Part shown: piece after piece, positions 46,129 to 55,388 of the stretch | Position numbering within the stretch: position 1 is the first letter of the stretch | Layout: each line of letters opens with the position of its first letter | Source of the DNA: Bacillus sp. SD088 | Lineage (GTDB): Bacteria > Bacillota > Bacilli > Bacillales > Bacillaceae_C | Assembly (NCBI RefSeq): GCF_017355205.1 | Contig: NZ_JADIJK010000025.1 | Location: 1-64,000, forward strand | Direction of reading: 5' to 3' | Length of the DNA: 64,000 nt | The notes under the pieces: model-generated | What the model was told of the DNA's origin: nothing | The model's database searches: none | What the model saw: only the letters and a program-made list of their open reading frames with translations | Program-made: the position numbers and the translations under genes

Positions 46129-47857
46129 CTGCTATCCCCCCTTTAGTAAATTGAGAATGATAGATTTTTTGATAAAGGGGTGACGTTCTCATTAACGTTT
46201 CATGATTCCCACATGCTACTAATTTCCCCTCGTCTAATAAAAGAATTTGATCAGTTTTCATAGCTGTAGTAATTTTTTGCGTAATAATAAAAATGGTTGA
46301 ATCATATTTTTCCAGGGCACTTAATAATTTTGTCTCTGTTTTCATATCAAGAGCACTTGTACTATCATCTAAAAATAATAGTTTAGGTGTTCGCACTAAG
46401 GCTCTAGCGATGGACAGTCTTTGTTTTTGCCCCCCAGATAAATTGACCCCTTTCTGACCAACTTTTGTTTGATATCCTTTAGGTAATCTTTGAATTGTTT
46501 CATGTATTTGGGCATCCTTTGTACTTGTCATCATTTCTTCGTGCGATGCCTCTTCTTTCCCCCAAGCAATATTACTCTCAACAGAGCCTGTAAATAAAAT
46601 CGATTCCTGAGGAACAAAACCAATTTGTTTTCTAAGTGAATGGAGGGTCATTTTTTTAATATCTTGACCATCAATCTTTATTTGACCTTCATCCACATCA
46701 TAAAGTCTTGGTATTAGTTGAAAAAGTACTGATTTCCCTGCTCCTGTTGCCCCCATAACCGCAATCGTTTCACCAGCATTTGCTGTAAAAGATATATTCT
46801 GAAGCACATGCTGATCTGTCCCCGGATATTTAAAATAGACATTTTGGAATTCTACTTTTCCATTTTGGATTTTTCTATCGGATGAGGTCGATTCATCATC
46901 CTCCAAATCTACAGAGGTCGCTAGAACTTCTGTAATCCTCGCCGAAGAGGCAAAACCTCGAGAGAAAGCCATAATGATCCAAGATAGCATGGATAAAGCC
47001 ATTGTGATTCGAAAACCATAATTGACCATCGCAACAACTTCACCCACATTCATCCTTGACTGATGGACATCTGTTGCTGCGAACCATAAAATGAATAAAA
47101 TAGCTAGGTTCATAATAAATAAGAGAAGTGGACCAAGCAATTCCACAAGTCTCAATGTTTTTGCCGTTTGATTTCGTAAATCTTCGTTAGCTGTTCCAAA
47201 ACGTTTCTCTTCAAATTTTCTTCTAATAAACGCTTTGATTAAGCGAATCGAGGTTAAATTTTCTTGCATGACATTGTTGACCTTATCCAGTTTATCTTGT
47301 ACTAATCGAAATAACTTCCCCGTTTTTCTCATCACCCAAATTAACGCAAACACAAGAATAGGTATAGGTAGAACTAAAATAAGCGCTAACTTAGCATTGA
47401 CAAAAAAGGCCATCGTTACCCCACCAATGATAAGCAAAGGGTTTCGCAAGGCAACGCGTAAACTCATAAACAACGTATTTTGAATTTGTGTAATATCATT
47501 TGTCAAACGAGTGATGAGGGAAGATGTTTGAAACTGAGCTAAATTATTGAATGAGAACGATTGCACCTTTTTAAACACTGAGGAGCGTACATCAAATCCA
47601 AATCCTTGACTAGCATGGGCAGAAAAAAAAGAATTGGTAATCCCAGCAATAAATCCAAGCAAGGACATTCCTACCATAATGCCTCCCCATTTCATCACAG
47701 CATTTAGATCTTGTTTTAATATTCCTTCATCGATAATATTGGCCATAAACATGGGATGCCATAATTCTACTACTAGTTCCACAAGCATCAGCATCCAGGC
47801 TATGCCCATAGCCCAACGATAAGGTTTTAAATATGAGGTCACTTTCTGCATTTGCAT
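46118..47857 (-). CDS. Heterodimeric ABC exporter subunit, degenerate-site half
   Basis: 579 residues: exporter membrane domain (about 15-310) and an ATPase domain with Walker A GATGAGKSV (about 364), a canonical signature LSGGQKQRLS and Walker B LLFLDDSTSALD, where Asp replaces the catalytic Glu; the H-loop reads TQKITT, lacking the usual His. It therefore cannot complete an active site alone and must pair with the next gene, whose signature is degenerate. First gene of the pair, divergent from msrA. Confidence 0.88.
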   Translation of the reverse strand: MQMQKVTSYLKPYRWAMGIAWMLMLVELVVELWHPMFMANIIDEGILKQDLNAVMKWGGIMVGMSLLGFIAGITNSFFSAHASQGFGFDVRSSVFKKVQSFSFNNLAQFQTSSLITRLTNDITQIQNTLFMSLRVALRNPLLIIGGVTMAFFVNAKLALILVLPIPILVFALIWVMRKTGKLFRLVQDKLDKVNNVMQENLTSIRLIKAFIRRKFEEKRFGTANEDLRNQTAKTLRLVELLGPLLLFIMNLAILFILWFAATDVHQSRMNVGEVVAMVNYGFRITMALSMLSWIIMAFSRGFASSARITEVLATSVDLEDDESTSSDRKIQNGKVEFQNVYFKYPGTDQHVLQNISFTANAGETIAVMGATGAGKSVLFQLIPRLYDVDEGQIKIDGQDIKKMTLHSLRKQIGFVPQESILFTGSVESNIAWGKEEASHEEMMTSTKDAQIHETIQRLPKGYQTKVGQKGVNLSGGQKQRLSIARALVRTPKLLFLDDSTSALDMKTETKLLSALEKYDSTIFIITQKITTAMKTDQILLLDEGKLVACGNHETLMRTSPLYQKIYHSQFTKGGIADGQ

Positions 47858-48039
47858 TCCCCCGGATCATTCGTAAGCCTAAATATATTTTCATTACCTA
47901 TCTTAAAGTAAAAACAAGAAAAAGTCATCTGATCAAGCTGATTATTCAAAATCTTGCTAAAATATAATGGTTATGGAAATACCTCAAAAAATATGATTAA
48001 ATATAGGAATTAACTTGTTTGGAAGGGAACATATATACA

Positions 48040-48597
48040 ATGGAGAAATTAGAAAAAGCAACATTTGCAGGGGGATGCTTTTGGTGTATGGTTAAACCCT
48101 TTGATCAATGGGACGGCGTAGAGGGTATTGTTTCTGGTTACTCCGGAGGAACATTTGTAAATCCAACCTATGAGGATGTCAAATCAGGGGAAACAGGGCA
48201 TTATGAAGTTGTGCAAATTACCTTCAATCCAAAACAAATGTCTTATGAGACATTACTTGAAATCTATTGGCAACAAATTGACCCAACTGACGCAGGCGGT
48301 CAATTTCATGATCGTGGCGACTCCTATCGAACAGCGATATTTTATCATAATGAAACACAAAAAATAGCTGCTGAAAAATCTAAAAACAAATTGGCTGCTA
48401 GTGGCAAATTCAACAAACCAATCATCACCCAAATCAAGCCAGCCCAAACATTCTACCCAGCCGAAGACTATCACCAAGACTTTTATAAAAAAAATAAAAC
48501 AGACTACCAAACAGACAGAGAAAAATCAGGCCGCGACCAATTTATACAAAAACATTGGAAACCACGGGGTCAGTCCCCCGCCGCAGAAACGCGTTAA
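48040..48597 (+). CDS. msrA: Peptide-methionine (S)-S-oxide reductase MsrA
   Basis: Repairs methionine-S-sulfoxide in proteins and free Met. Start at ATG 48040 (MEKLEKATFAGGCFWC), behind GGAAGGGA; an in-frame TTG at 48019 is less likely. 185 residues with GGCFWC (catalytic Cys13), YSGGTFVNPTYEDV, GHYEVVQITFNP and QFHDRGDSYRTAIFYH. The family ends at about KHWK; the last residues PRGQSPAAETR are encoded by a palindromic repeat that also supplies the stop. Confidence 0.93.
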   Translation: MEKLEKATFAGGCFWCMVKPFDQWDGVEGIVSGYSGGTFVNPTYEDVKSGETGHYEVVQITFNPKQMSYETLLEIYWQQIDPTDAGGQFHDRGDSYRTAIFYHNETQKIAAEKSKNKLAASGKFNKPIITQIKPAQTFYPAEDYHQDFYKKNKTDYQTDREKSGRDQFIQKHWKPRGQSPAAETR

Positions 48598-48619
48598 CGT
48601 AACGGGGGACTGACCCCGT
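48564..48619. repeat. Perfect palindrome at the convergent msrA/oxidoreductase ends
   Basis: The arm ACGGGGTCAGTCCCCCG (48564-48580) and its exact complement CGGGGGACTGACCCCGT (48603-48619) with a 22-base loop. It holds the msrA stop in its loop and abuts the stop of the minus-strand gene. Probably a REP-like unit serving as transcript end for both. Confidence 0.85.
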
Positions 48620-50154
48620 TAGGTGTCTCCGTTAAGTATTTTTAAAGGTTTTTCGGCGGGGCCTTCTAGGACTTCTCCTTTGTAGGTAAAGCGTGAGCCG
48701 TGGCATGGGCAGTCCCAAGTTTTGTCGCCGCTATTCCAATTTACTTCGCAGCCCATGTGGGTGCAGGTTGTGTCGACTACAAAGAGTTGGCCTTTTTCGT
48801 TTTTGTAGGCACCAGCTCGTTTGCCTTTGATGGCGATAGCTGCTCCTTCTCCTTCTTTTATATCTTTTAGTTCTTTATCGGGGACTTCTAGTTTGCCGCC
48901 CACTAATTGAGCGGCCACATTTACACTTTCTTTCAGGACCTTCTTTATGCTTGGATCGGCTTTAAATCTAAAAGGAGTGTATAGGTCTTTATAAGGATTA
49001 TTTTGGTCGATAATTAAGTCTCTAATTAATTGAGCTGCAACATAACTGGTTGTCATTCCCCATTTGCGGAAACCAGTTGCAACAAATACATTACTTCCTT
49101 TTGATAGTTCCCCAATGTAAGGGACCTTATCTGGTGTGACAAGATCTTGTGCAGACCACCTGTAGGCAACCTCTTTAACTCCGAAATGTTCTTTGGCAAA
49201 TTTTTCTAAGGCCTGATAATGTTCTGATTCATTTTCACCCTGCCCAGCTTTATGGCCATCTCCACCAAATAATAGCATTTCTTCTCCTTCTATCGTAACT
49301 GGACGAATAGAACGGGTGGGTTGCTCCGCACTGATGTACATGCCTTCGACAACAGGCTTTTCGGGCTTTGCGGCAATCACGTAAGATCGTTCTGGATAAA
49401 GACGTGCAAAAAATCCTTTGCTGTCATGAAAAGGGAAATGAGAAGTAGAAATCACAAAGTTGGCTTCCACCCTTTTTCCACTCTTAAAATGAATAATCGG
49501 TGAATCACTATCTTCCATATGCAAAGCAACGACATTTTCATATATTTTTACACCAAGCTTTTCCAATTGCTCAACCATCTTAGCTAAATAGTGAAGAGGA
49601 TGAAAATGGGCTTGGTTTTTCATAAGGATTGCCTTTTTATAAGGCAAATCGATTGGAATTTGCTTAGTGATTCCGCCTTCAATCCCTAATTTTTGATAGG
49701 CATCGGCTTCTTTTTTTATTTTATCTACATAACTGTCTTCATTTGTATAGATAAATGCATCTGCTTTTTGAAAATGACATTGGACATCATGGGCTTTTAT
49801 CCAGTCTTCCATTTGTTCTTTTGCCTTTTGATTAGCCTGATAATACAATTTAGCTTTCGCTTCCCCAAAATGTTGGATCAATTCATTATAGATTAAACCG
49901 TGTTGTGATGTAATTTTTGCTGTAGTATGCCCGGTTGTCCCATTAAATAAAGAATCTGCTTCAAATAAAGCAACCTGCAACCCCTCTTTCGCCAACATAT
50001 ACGCCGCTGTTATGCCTGTAATTCCACCACCAATAATTGCTACTTCTACCTTCATATCGTCTTCAAGGCTCGGAAATTTATGTACTTTTGTGGAACGAAT
50101 CCACCATGACCCCGGGGATATTGGAAAGTTTGTTTTGTTGTTGGTCTCGCTCAT
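48619..50154 (-). CDS. FAD-dependent oxidoreductase with C-terminal Rieske domain (YhfW-like)
   Basis: 511 residues. A DAO-type FAD domain: AIIGGGITGITAAYMLA (about 38-54), FEADSLFNGTTGHTTAK, VFVATGFRKWGM near 355, followed from about 430 by a Rieske [2Fe-2S] domain with CTHMGC (Cys464, His466) and CPCHGSRF (Cys482, His485). The fusion implies electron transfer between flavin and cluster; the substrate is unknown. ATG 50154, monocistronic, convergent with msrA. Confidence 0.9.
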   Translation of the reverse strand: MSETNNKTNFPISPGSWWIRSTKVHKFPSLEDDMKVEVAIIGGGITGITAAYMLAKEGLQVALFEADSLFNGTTGHTTAKITSQHGLIYNELIQHFGEAKAKLYYQANQKAKEQMEDWIKAHDVQCHFQKADAFIYTNEDSYVDKIKKEADAYQKLGIEGGITKQIPIDLPYKKAILMKNQAHFHPLHYLAKMVEQLEKLGVKIYENVVALHMEDSDSPIIHFKSGKRVEANFVISTSHFPFHDSKGFFARLYPERSYVIAAKPEKPVVEGMYISAEQPTRSIRPVTIEGEEMLLFGGDGHKAGQGENESEHYQALEKFAKEHFGVKEVAYRWSAQDLVTPDKVPYIGELSKGSNVFVATGFRKWGMTTSYVAAQLIRDLIIDQNNPYKDLYTPFRFKADPSIKKVLKESVNVAAQLVGGKLEVPDKELKDIKEGEGAAIAIKGKRAGAYKNEKGQLFVVDTTCTHMGCEVNWNSGDKTWDCPCHGSRFTYKGEVLEGPAEKPLKILNGDT

Positions 50155-50250
50155 CAGAGCACTCCTCCTCAGCTATTTCTATTATTATTGATAATTCCCC
50201 AAAAATCGTTTTATATGCACACCCTTTCCACGAATCCATCGCCAGAAATG

Positions 50251-50298
50251 AAAAAAGGGGATTGTCCATATACTACCAAAAGGACAATCCCCGTTTTA
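50251..50298 (-). terminator. Terminator of the YdjO-like gene
   Basis: The minus-strand stem GGGGATTGTCC / GGACAATCCCC is followed by TTTTTT, just past the stop at 50301. Confidence 0.88.
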
Positions 50299-50300
50299 CA

Positions 50301-50483
50301 TTAACTTATAACAGGTAAAACTCTTACTTCTTTTTCCATTTCCGATTTACAAATCGGACAAATCGTTTTTTCATCATTAGAAAAGGCATCCCTCATCCAA
50401 CATGAGCATTCTTCATTCGTACATGACCAAACAACCGTTTCTTTCTCCGGGGTTGGTTCCTTAGGTCCCCTTCTGTAAGCCAT
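50301..50483 (-). CDS. ydjO: YdjO-like small zinc-ribbon protein
   Basis: 60 residues from ATG 50483 (MAYRRGPKEPTPEKE), behind AAAGGGGATC; a longer open frame lacks a site. Four cysteines in CTNEEC and CPIC form a probable zinc ribbon. It matches the cold-inducible YdjO family of Bacillus, of unknown function. Monocistronic. Confidence 0.75.
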   Translation of the reverse strand: MAYRRGPKEPTPEKETVVWSCTNEECSCWMRDAFSNDEKTICPICKSEMEKEVRVLPVIS

Positions 50484-50570
50484 GGCAAGATCCCCTTTCA
50501 CATTTATAATTATATTATACGCCATTAAGAACAATAAACCAAATCACCTTTGACAGCTCAGCACCCGCCA

Positions 50571-51446
50571 TTAGGAATATTTTTGAGTAAGAAGCTGCTC
50601 AGATTTTTGTATAATGGATTGCAGTTTTTCCGCATTTTTCTTGTACATATGTTTTGCCTCTTGTGAATCAGTTTCAAGGGAAAATGACTCTAAATCAGCT
50701 TGGCATTTTTTCAAGGATGTTAATAGAGATTGCCTTGGTTTGGTTTCAGGAATTTGGATCTTATCATCATATATATCCACAGTTAACTGACCATATGTAT
50801 CTACTTGACCTAAATAAACATTATCAAGGGCTACACCTAATTTTTCTAGCTCTGTATCAAGCCAAGATCTGTTTAGTCCTCTTGATGATAGACCCATATC
50901 AATTATTTTCCCTTCCATAATAACAGTCTGAGGCATTTTTTCTGGAGCGACTTCTAATTGAAGATCAGAGGGAGTGATAGGTTGCTTATCCTTTTTTAAC
51001 ATCACATTTAAATCCCCATTTGGTTCCAAAATGGCAAATTCCACATCCGCAACCTGAAAGGCGTCCTTTTTTCTTAAGAGCTGTAATAATTCTTCAACCG
51101 TATACTGTTCCTTAGATAGGTTTTCCTCTTGGATTTTCCCATTTTTTATGACAACAGTGGATGAACCTTCTATAAAGTTACGAACTTTTTTATTTTTTAG
51201 CCCGATAAGCCCTGCTATAAAAGGAATGGCTGCCCACACTAAAAGACTGTATACCCCATTTACGTAATGAGTTTCTAAGCCTGTAGATAATTCAGCGGCA
51301 ATACTACCGATTGTAATCCCTGCAATATATTCAAAAAAGGATAGTTGCGATAATTGTTTTTTTCCTAACCACTTAGTTAATAAAAATAAGATAATGACCA
51401 TAGATGAAGAACGAAGGATGGTTTCGAGCCAATTAGGAATATCCAC
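50571..51446 (-). CDS. DUF421 (YetF-type) membrane protein with a C-terminal DUF1657-like domain
   Basis: 291 residues. Three membrane helices (about 10-82) with FFEYIAGITIGSIAAELS, then the YetF-type soluble domain (SSTVVIKNGKI, RKKDAFQVADVEFAILEPNGDLNVM in parts). The last ~50 residues (from LLTSLKKCQADLESFSLETD) align well with the adjacent free-standing DUF1657 proteins, so the domain appears fused. It is the third gene of an operon with two DUF1657 genes, behind a sigma-G-like promoter; DUF421/DUF1657 genes accompany spoVA operons in some Bacillus spores, but no spoVA genes are here. A spore inner-membrane role is inferred. Confidence 0.85.
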   Translation of the reverse strand: MDIPNWLETILRSSSMVIILFLLTKWLGKKQLSQLSFFEYIAGITIGSIAAELSTGLETHYVNGVYSLLVWAAIPFIAGLIGLKNKKVRNFIEGSSTVVIKNGKIQEENLSKEQYTVEELLQLLRKKDAFQVADVEFAILEPNGDLNVMLKKDKQPITPSDLQLEVAPEKMPQTVIMEGKIIDMGLSSRGLNRSWLDTELEKLGVALDNVYLGQVDTYGQLTVDIYDDKIQIPETKPRQSLLTSLKKCQADLESFSLETDSQEAKHMYKKNAEKLQSIIQKSEQLLTQKYS

Positions 51447-51460
51447 TTCATGTTCCTCCT

Positions 51461-51667
51461 TTACGAATTTCTGTGTTGCTGTTCTTCAGCTTTCATAAAT
51501 TCAATACGCTGTTGTAAATCAACAATGACTGAATTCATATCTTCCATACATTCATGAAAAATTCTTTTGGCTTCCTCGTCAGAGGTTATTTCAGCTAAAC
51601 GACTAAATTCAGCTTGAATGGCTTTTGCGGACGCAAATGTTCCTTTTACATTAGCAAAGACAGTCAT
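51461..51667 (-). CDS. DUF1657 protein (second copy)
   Basis: 68 residues, predicted all-helical: MTVFANVKGTFASAKAIQAE, a charged middle SDEEAKRIFHECMED and a coiled C-terminus. About one-third identical by eye to the first copy (51720-51923). Start ATG 51667 behind AGGAGGATAAG. It starts 52 bases after the first copy and ends 14 bases before the DUF421 gene. Confidence 0.85.
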   Translation of the reverse strand: MTVFANVKGTFASAKAIQAEFSRLAEITSDEEAKRIFHECMEDMNSVIVDLQQRIEFMKAEEQQHRNS

Positions 51668-51719
51668 GTTCTTATCCTCCTGGTAATAGGAGGAACAGAG
51701 AAACTCTGTTCCTTTTTAA

Positions 51720-51923
51720 TTATTGGTTATATTGCGGTTCTTCTTGCAAAATTTCTTGAACGCGTGGTTCCAGCGAATCAATAATCGTCTGAGTTTGCTG
51801 AGCGCATGATTTGTAAAGTTGTTTTGCTTGTTGATTGTCGGTATCTAATGCGAAGCCCTCAAAACTAGCCTGAGCTGTTTTTAATCCAGTTAATGTTTGT
51901 TGAACTTTTGTAATAACAGTCAT
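51720..51923 (-). CDS. DUF1657 protein (first copy)
   Basis: 67 residues, helical, starting MTVITKVQQTLTGLKTAQAS with the family pattern ALDTDNQQAKQLYKSCAQQ. First gene of the three-gene operon, 36 bases downstream of a sigma-G-like -10, so probably made in the forespore. The family is linked to spores in Bacillus, but the molecular role is unknown. Confidence 0.87.
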   Translation of the reverse strand: MTVITKVQQTLTGLKTAQASFEGFALDTDNQQAKQLYKSCAQQTQTIIDSLEPRVQEILQEEPQYNQ

Positions 51924-51959
51924 ATTTTTTTACCCCCTCAATCTTTTTTGGAACGTTCA

Positions 51960-51988
51960 TATTATGTGATTTTTTGGGGATTCCATAC
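51960..51988 (-). promoter_or_regulatory. Sigma-G-like forespore promoter
   Basis: On the minus strand GTATG (51988-51984) fits the sigma-G -35 GHATR; after exactly 17 bases CATAATA (51966-51960) fits the -10 CATnHTA. It lies immediately before the DUF1657 operon. Confidence 0.75.
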
Positions 51989-52044
51989 ATTGAAAAAATT
52001 GGGATTAGAAAAAAACAAATGATTTTGACATCTGAAATTATGCT

Positions 52045-52083
52045 AAAAAAACAGCATTGCCTATCTGGCAATGCTGTTTTTTT
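52045..52083. terminator. Bidirectional terminator upstream of the DUF1657 operon
   Basis: The stem AAAAAACAGCATTGCC / GGCAATGCTGTTTTTT has a 5-base loop and sits between trhO and the sporulation operon. Confidence 0.9.
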
Positions 52084-52114
52084 ATTTCTTAAAAGATAAG
52101 AAAGCATAAAATTT

Positions 52115-52271
52115 TCCTTAAGATTGCTTTAAGGCTGGGCAGTTGTTGTCCAGCTCCAGGCGCCATCGGCTCGAGGTCAAATAACCTGAGCCAATGAAAG
52201 GCAAAGAACGCCTTTCTTTGGCTCAGAACATTTGCTTGTCGCCGATAGGCGGGCGCCTTGCGCTTTTCTTA
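52115..52271. repeat. Family R1 repeat element (shorter copy)
   Basis: The same left end as 44085 (TTTAAGGCTGGGCAGTTGTTG, GCTCCAGGCGCCATCGGCTC) and the same right end (ACATTTGCTTGTCGCC, GGCGCCTTGCGCTTTTCTTA), but the palindrome-rich middle is absent and the inner hairpin is AGGCAAAGAACGCCTTTCTTTG. It abuts the trhO stop. Confidence 0.85.
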
Positions 52272-53243
52272 TTAGACACTTGGTTCTAAATCATGTTTTA
52301 GCTTATCTACTCTCTTTTTCACTTCATCTTCACTGAGATTATGTTCTTGAATATATAAATTTCTTGGGTGGACACGGCATTCAGCTGTGCAACTTCTCAT
52401 ATATTTATGTTCATTCTCCACTGAGCACAAAATTTGTTTATTACATTCAGGATTTGCACAGTTCACGTAACGCTCACATGGAGTGCCATCAAAATAGTCA
52501 CGTCCAACAATAACATGTTCTTTTTGATTTACTGGAACAGAAATTCTCTGATCAAATACATAACATTGACCATCCCAAAGCTCGCCTTGAACTTCTGGAT
52601 CCTTTCCATATGTGACAATGCCTCCATGCAGTTGGCCTACATCTTCAAAGCCTTCTTTCTTAAGCCATCCAGAGAACTTTTCACAACGGATTCCACCCGT
52701 ACAATACGTAAGGATTTTTTTTCCTTGCAATTGTTCTTTATTTTCCCGAACCCAATCTGGCAATTCACGGAACGTTTTAATATCGGGACGGATAGCGCCA
52801 CGAAAATGACCAAGATCATATTCATAGTCATTGCGAGCATCAAGGACAATGGCTTCTTCATCTTGCATTGCTTGGAAAAATTCAGCTGGCTCAAGGTATT
52901 TTCCAGTTACTTCATGTGGATTTATATCATCTTCCAACCGAAGTGTGACAAGTTCTGAACGGTGACGAACATGCATCTTTTTAAATGCATGTTCATTAGA
53001 CTCGTCTATTTTAAAGACCATCGTTTCAAAACGAGGATCTTTTTTCATCTCATTCATATATGTTTCTGTTTGTTCCCATGTACCAGAAACAGTTCCATTC
53101 ATTCCTTCACTAGCTACTAAAATTCGCCCCTTTAATCCAATACTCTTACAAAACTTTAAATGTCTTTTGGCAAATACATCTGGTTCTTCAATTTCAACAT
53201 ACTGATAGTACAACAATACTCGATAATTAGGTTTTTTTTCCAC
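52272..53243 (-). CDS. trhO: tRNA uridine(34) hydroxylase TrhO (rhodanese-like)
   Basis: Forms 5-hydroxyuridine at position 34 of tRNA with oxygen. Start at GTG 53243 ([15 protein letters not shown]), with AGGTGG seven bases upstream. 323 residues: N-terminal ferredoxin-like domain ([12 protein letters not shown] about 44), a rhodanese domain with the active Cys in [11 protein letters not shown] (about 178), and a C-terminal Cys-rich tail ([18 protein letters not shown]) that probably binds zinc. Same family as B. subtilis YbfQ. Confidence 0.9.
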   Translation of the reverse strand: MEKKPNYRVLLYYQYVEIEEPDVFAKRHLKFCKSIGLKGRILVASEGMNGTVSGTWEQTETYMNEMKKDPRFETMVFKIDESNEHAFKKMHVRHRSELVTLRLEDDINPHEVTGKYLEPAEFFQAMQDEEAIVLDARNDYEYDLGHFRGAIRPDIKTFRELPDWVRENKEQLQGKKILTYCTGGIRCEKFSGWLKKEGFEDVGQLHGGIVTYGKDPEVQGELWDGQCYVFDQRISVPVNQKEHVIVGRDYFDGTPCERYVNCANPECNKQILCSVENEHKYMRSCTAECRVHPRNLYIQEHNLSEDEVKKRVDKLKHDLEPSV

Positions 53244-53564
53244 AAAAAATACCACCTATCCTGTTATATTTGCAAGATATAAACGTGTTTAGGAGGATTC
53301 AATTTCGGTTTCCCGAATAGATACACTTTACTCTTACCTTTTTATTTTACCGATTCTCAATAAGAAAATCAATGTCAACCTGCTGCTTGGACCATTATCT
53401 AACTTATTAATAATGTGAAAGTATTTTCAAGACTCCTAATTAAGTTTATAATAAATTATGTTATGAGTAGCAATACCTATTGGGAAAGCTTCAAATTCAT
53501 TAATGAGCTAATATCCAGATACAATAGCAAGTCTTACAAAATCGATTCCAGAAAGGATGATGGG
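53244..53564. other. Divergent intergenic region trhO/YitT gene
   Basis: About 320 bases between divergent genes. A TATAAT at 53447-53452 could be the -10 of the YitT-family gene, but the -35 is poor. An AGGAGGATTC near 53291 has no open frame behind it. I see nothing else. Confidence 0.4.
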
Positions 53565-54452
53565 ATGCTACAAAGCCAGATTGAAATCAAACAACATCAT
53601 AAAAAGTTAAAAAGAAGAATTATATTTTGGCGTATTTTATTGGTCACGCTTGGCGCTGTCTTGATGGCGACTGCTTTAGAATTGTTTCTAGTTCCAAATA
53701 ATATATTAGATGGTGGAATTACTGGGATATCCATTATTCTTTCGTATCTAACTGGCTGGAGAGTGGGATTTATACTCTTCTTATTAAATCTTCCCTTTAT
53801 TTACCTCGGTTATAAACAAATTGGAAAAACATTTGCCTTAACGACCTTACATGGCATCTTTGTTTTATCTCTCACATCCGTGCTCTTACATAATGTATAC
53901 GTCGTGACAAATGATCTTTTATTAGATACAGTTTTTGGTGGAATTGTTTTAGGTATGGGAGTTGGGATCGTTATTCGTTTTGGAGGCTGCCTTGATGGAA
54001 CAGAAGTCTTATCGATCCTTCTTAATAATAAGATTCCATTTTCAGTTGGAGAAATTATTATGTTTTTTAATTTCTTCATTTTTACTTCTGCTGGTTTCAT
54101 TTTTGGCTGGGAACGTGCGATGTATTCTATTATTACATACTTTATTGCTTTTAAAGTCATTGATGTCGTTGTAGAAGGATTAAATGAATCCAAGGCTGTA
54201 TGGATTATCAGTGATCAAGCAAAAGAGATAGGAGAAACGATTTTAGCAAGACTAGGAAGAGGCGTAACCTATTTAAGCGGCGAGGGAGCCTATACAGGAG
54301 ACGATAAAAAAGTGATCTTTTGTGTCATTACAAGACTTGAAGAATCGAAATTAAAATCAGTTATAGAAGATCATGATGAATCAGCCTTCCTTGCTATTGG
54401 GAATATTTCGGAAGTACGCGGAGGACATTTTCGTAAAAGACGTATCCACTAA
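53565..54452 (+). CDS. YitT family membrane protein
   Basis: 295 residues from ATG 53565 (MLQSQIEIKQHH), behind AAAGGATG; the longer open frame to 53415 adds an unlikely leader. Five membrane helices (about 25-215) with ELFLVPNNILDGGITGIS and RFGGCLDGTEVLSI, the family motifs, then a soluble DUF2179 domain (about 225-295) with GRGVTYLSGEGAYTGD and a regulatory-looking RGGHF end. Function unproven in this family; possibly transport. Confidence 0.85.
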   Translation: MLQSQIEIKQHHKKLKRRIIFWRILLVTLGAVLMATALELFLVPNNILDGGITGISIILSYLTGWRVGFILFLLNLPFIYLGYKQIGKTFALTTLHGIFVLSLTSVLLHNVYVVTNDLLLDTVFGGIVLGMGVGIVIRFGGCLDGTEVLSILLNNKIPFSVGEIIMFFNFFIFTSAGFIFGWERAMYSIITYFIAFKVIDVVVEGLNESKAVWIISDQAKEIGETILARLGRGVTYLSGEGAYTGDDKKVIFCVITRLEESKLKSVIEDHDESAFLAIGNISEVRGGHFRKRRIH

Positions 54453-54600
54453 TGAAGTAGTGGAAGCACGTACATTAAGGAATCCGCTATTTTTTTAAAG
54501 ATTAATTTTCTCCTGATCGCTATAGTGTTATTGATTGAAAGATGATAACATAATTATTTGAACATTAAACAGAGATTTAATGATGAAAGGACTTATAATC

Positions 54601-55335
54601 ATGGAGAAATGGATCTACGGCATCCTTCTAATTCCTTTGCTCTTTTTATTCCCTCCATCTACATTGGCAGAAGATATACCTAAGCCAAGTGGTGATATTT
54701 ATATTCAGGATTCTGCTGACTTATTACCAAAAAAAGCAAAGAAAGAGATAACAGAGCTTGGAACATATCTTGATAAACATCTTGGCGCACAGTTAAGTGT
54801 TCTAACCATTCCTTCTCTCCAAAACACATCCGTAAACGATTATGCTAAAGATGTGTTTCGCGAATACAAGCTTGGGGGTGAGGATAAACAGAATGGTGTT
54901 TTGTTACTATTCGCAGTTCAAGATCGAAAAATCTACATAGAAGTTGGAAAAGGTTTGGAAGAAACCTTTCCTCCCGGAAAAATTGGGGGAATTTTAGATG
55001 CCTATAGCCTGCCCTATTTGGAAAAGAATAATTTTCAAGTAGCTATAACAAATACATATAATCAGTTATTTAATGAAATCGCGATTAAATATGAGCTTGA
55101 CAAGAGGGCTTCCGCAAAAGGATATGAATATGGACAAGGTGGACCATCCCTTCTCACTATTTCTATTTTTATACTTGTTTTCTTGGGAATTATTTTCTTG
55201 GACTTTAAATTTTTAGGTGGTGCCTTGTGCTTTGCTGTTCTTCGCATTTTAACCTCGCCCCTCAGGCGACGCAAAATTAAGAAAAAACAAGGTAGGCATC
55301 CTGCAAAAAGAGTAAAGGTAAGAGAACGAAGATAA
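54601..55335 (+). CDS. TPM domain protein (YgcG-like)
   Basis: 244 residues from ATG 54601, behind AAAGGAC. Signal peptide (about 1-22, ending STLAED), an extracellular TPM domain (about 30-150: IYIQDSADLLPKKAKKEI, NGVLLLFAVQDRKIYIEVGKGLEE in parts), then a membrane helix (about 180-200) and a strongly basic cytoplasmic tail. In some relatives a related domain has been tied to phosphatase activity or photosystem repair; here it is unknown. Followed by a terminator. Confidence 0.8.
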   Translation: MEKWIYGILLIPLLFLFPPSTLAEDIPKPSGDIYIQDSADLLPKKAKKEITELGTYLDKHLGAQLSVLTIPSLQNTSVNDYAKDVFREYKLGGEDKQNGVLLLFAVQDRKIYIEVGKGLEETFPPGKIGGILDAYSLPYLEKNNFQVAITNTYNQLFNEIAIKYELDKRASAKGYEYGQGGPSLLTISIFILVFLGIIFLDFKFLGGALCFAVLRILTSPLRRRKIKKKQGRHPAKRVKVRERR

Positions 55336-55373
55336 AGCTATCCAGGCTGATTTGATCAGCAGGATAGCTTTTT
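55334..55373 (+). terminator. Terminator after the TPM gene
   Basis: The stem AAAGCTATCC / GGATAGCTTT with an inner GCTGAT / ATCAGC hairpin, followed by T residues. It may also serve the convergent VWA gene. Confidence 0.85.
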
Positions 55374-55388
55374 CCTACATCTCACCTC

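Noticed and set aside
52434-52958. 174-residue open frame antisense to trhO
   Set aside because: A shadow frame with a Phe/Ile-rich product; trhO in the same place has clear catalytic motifs.
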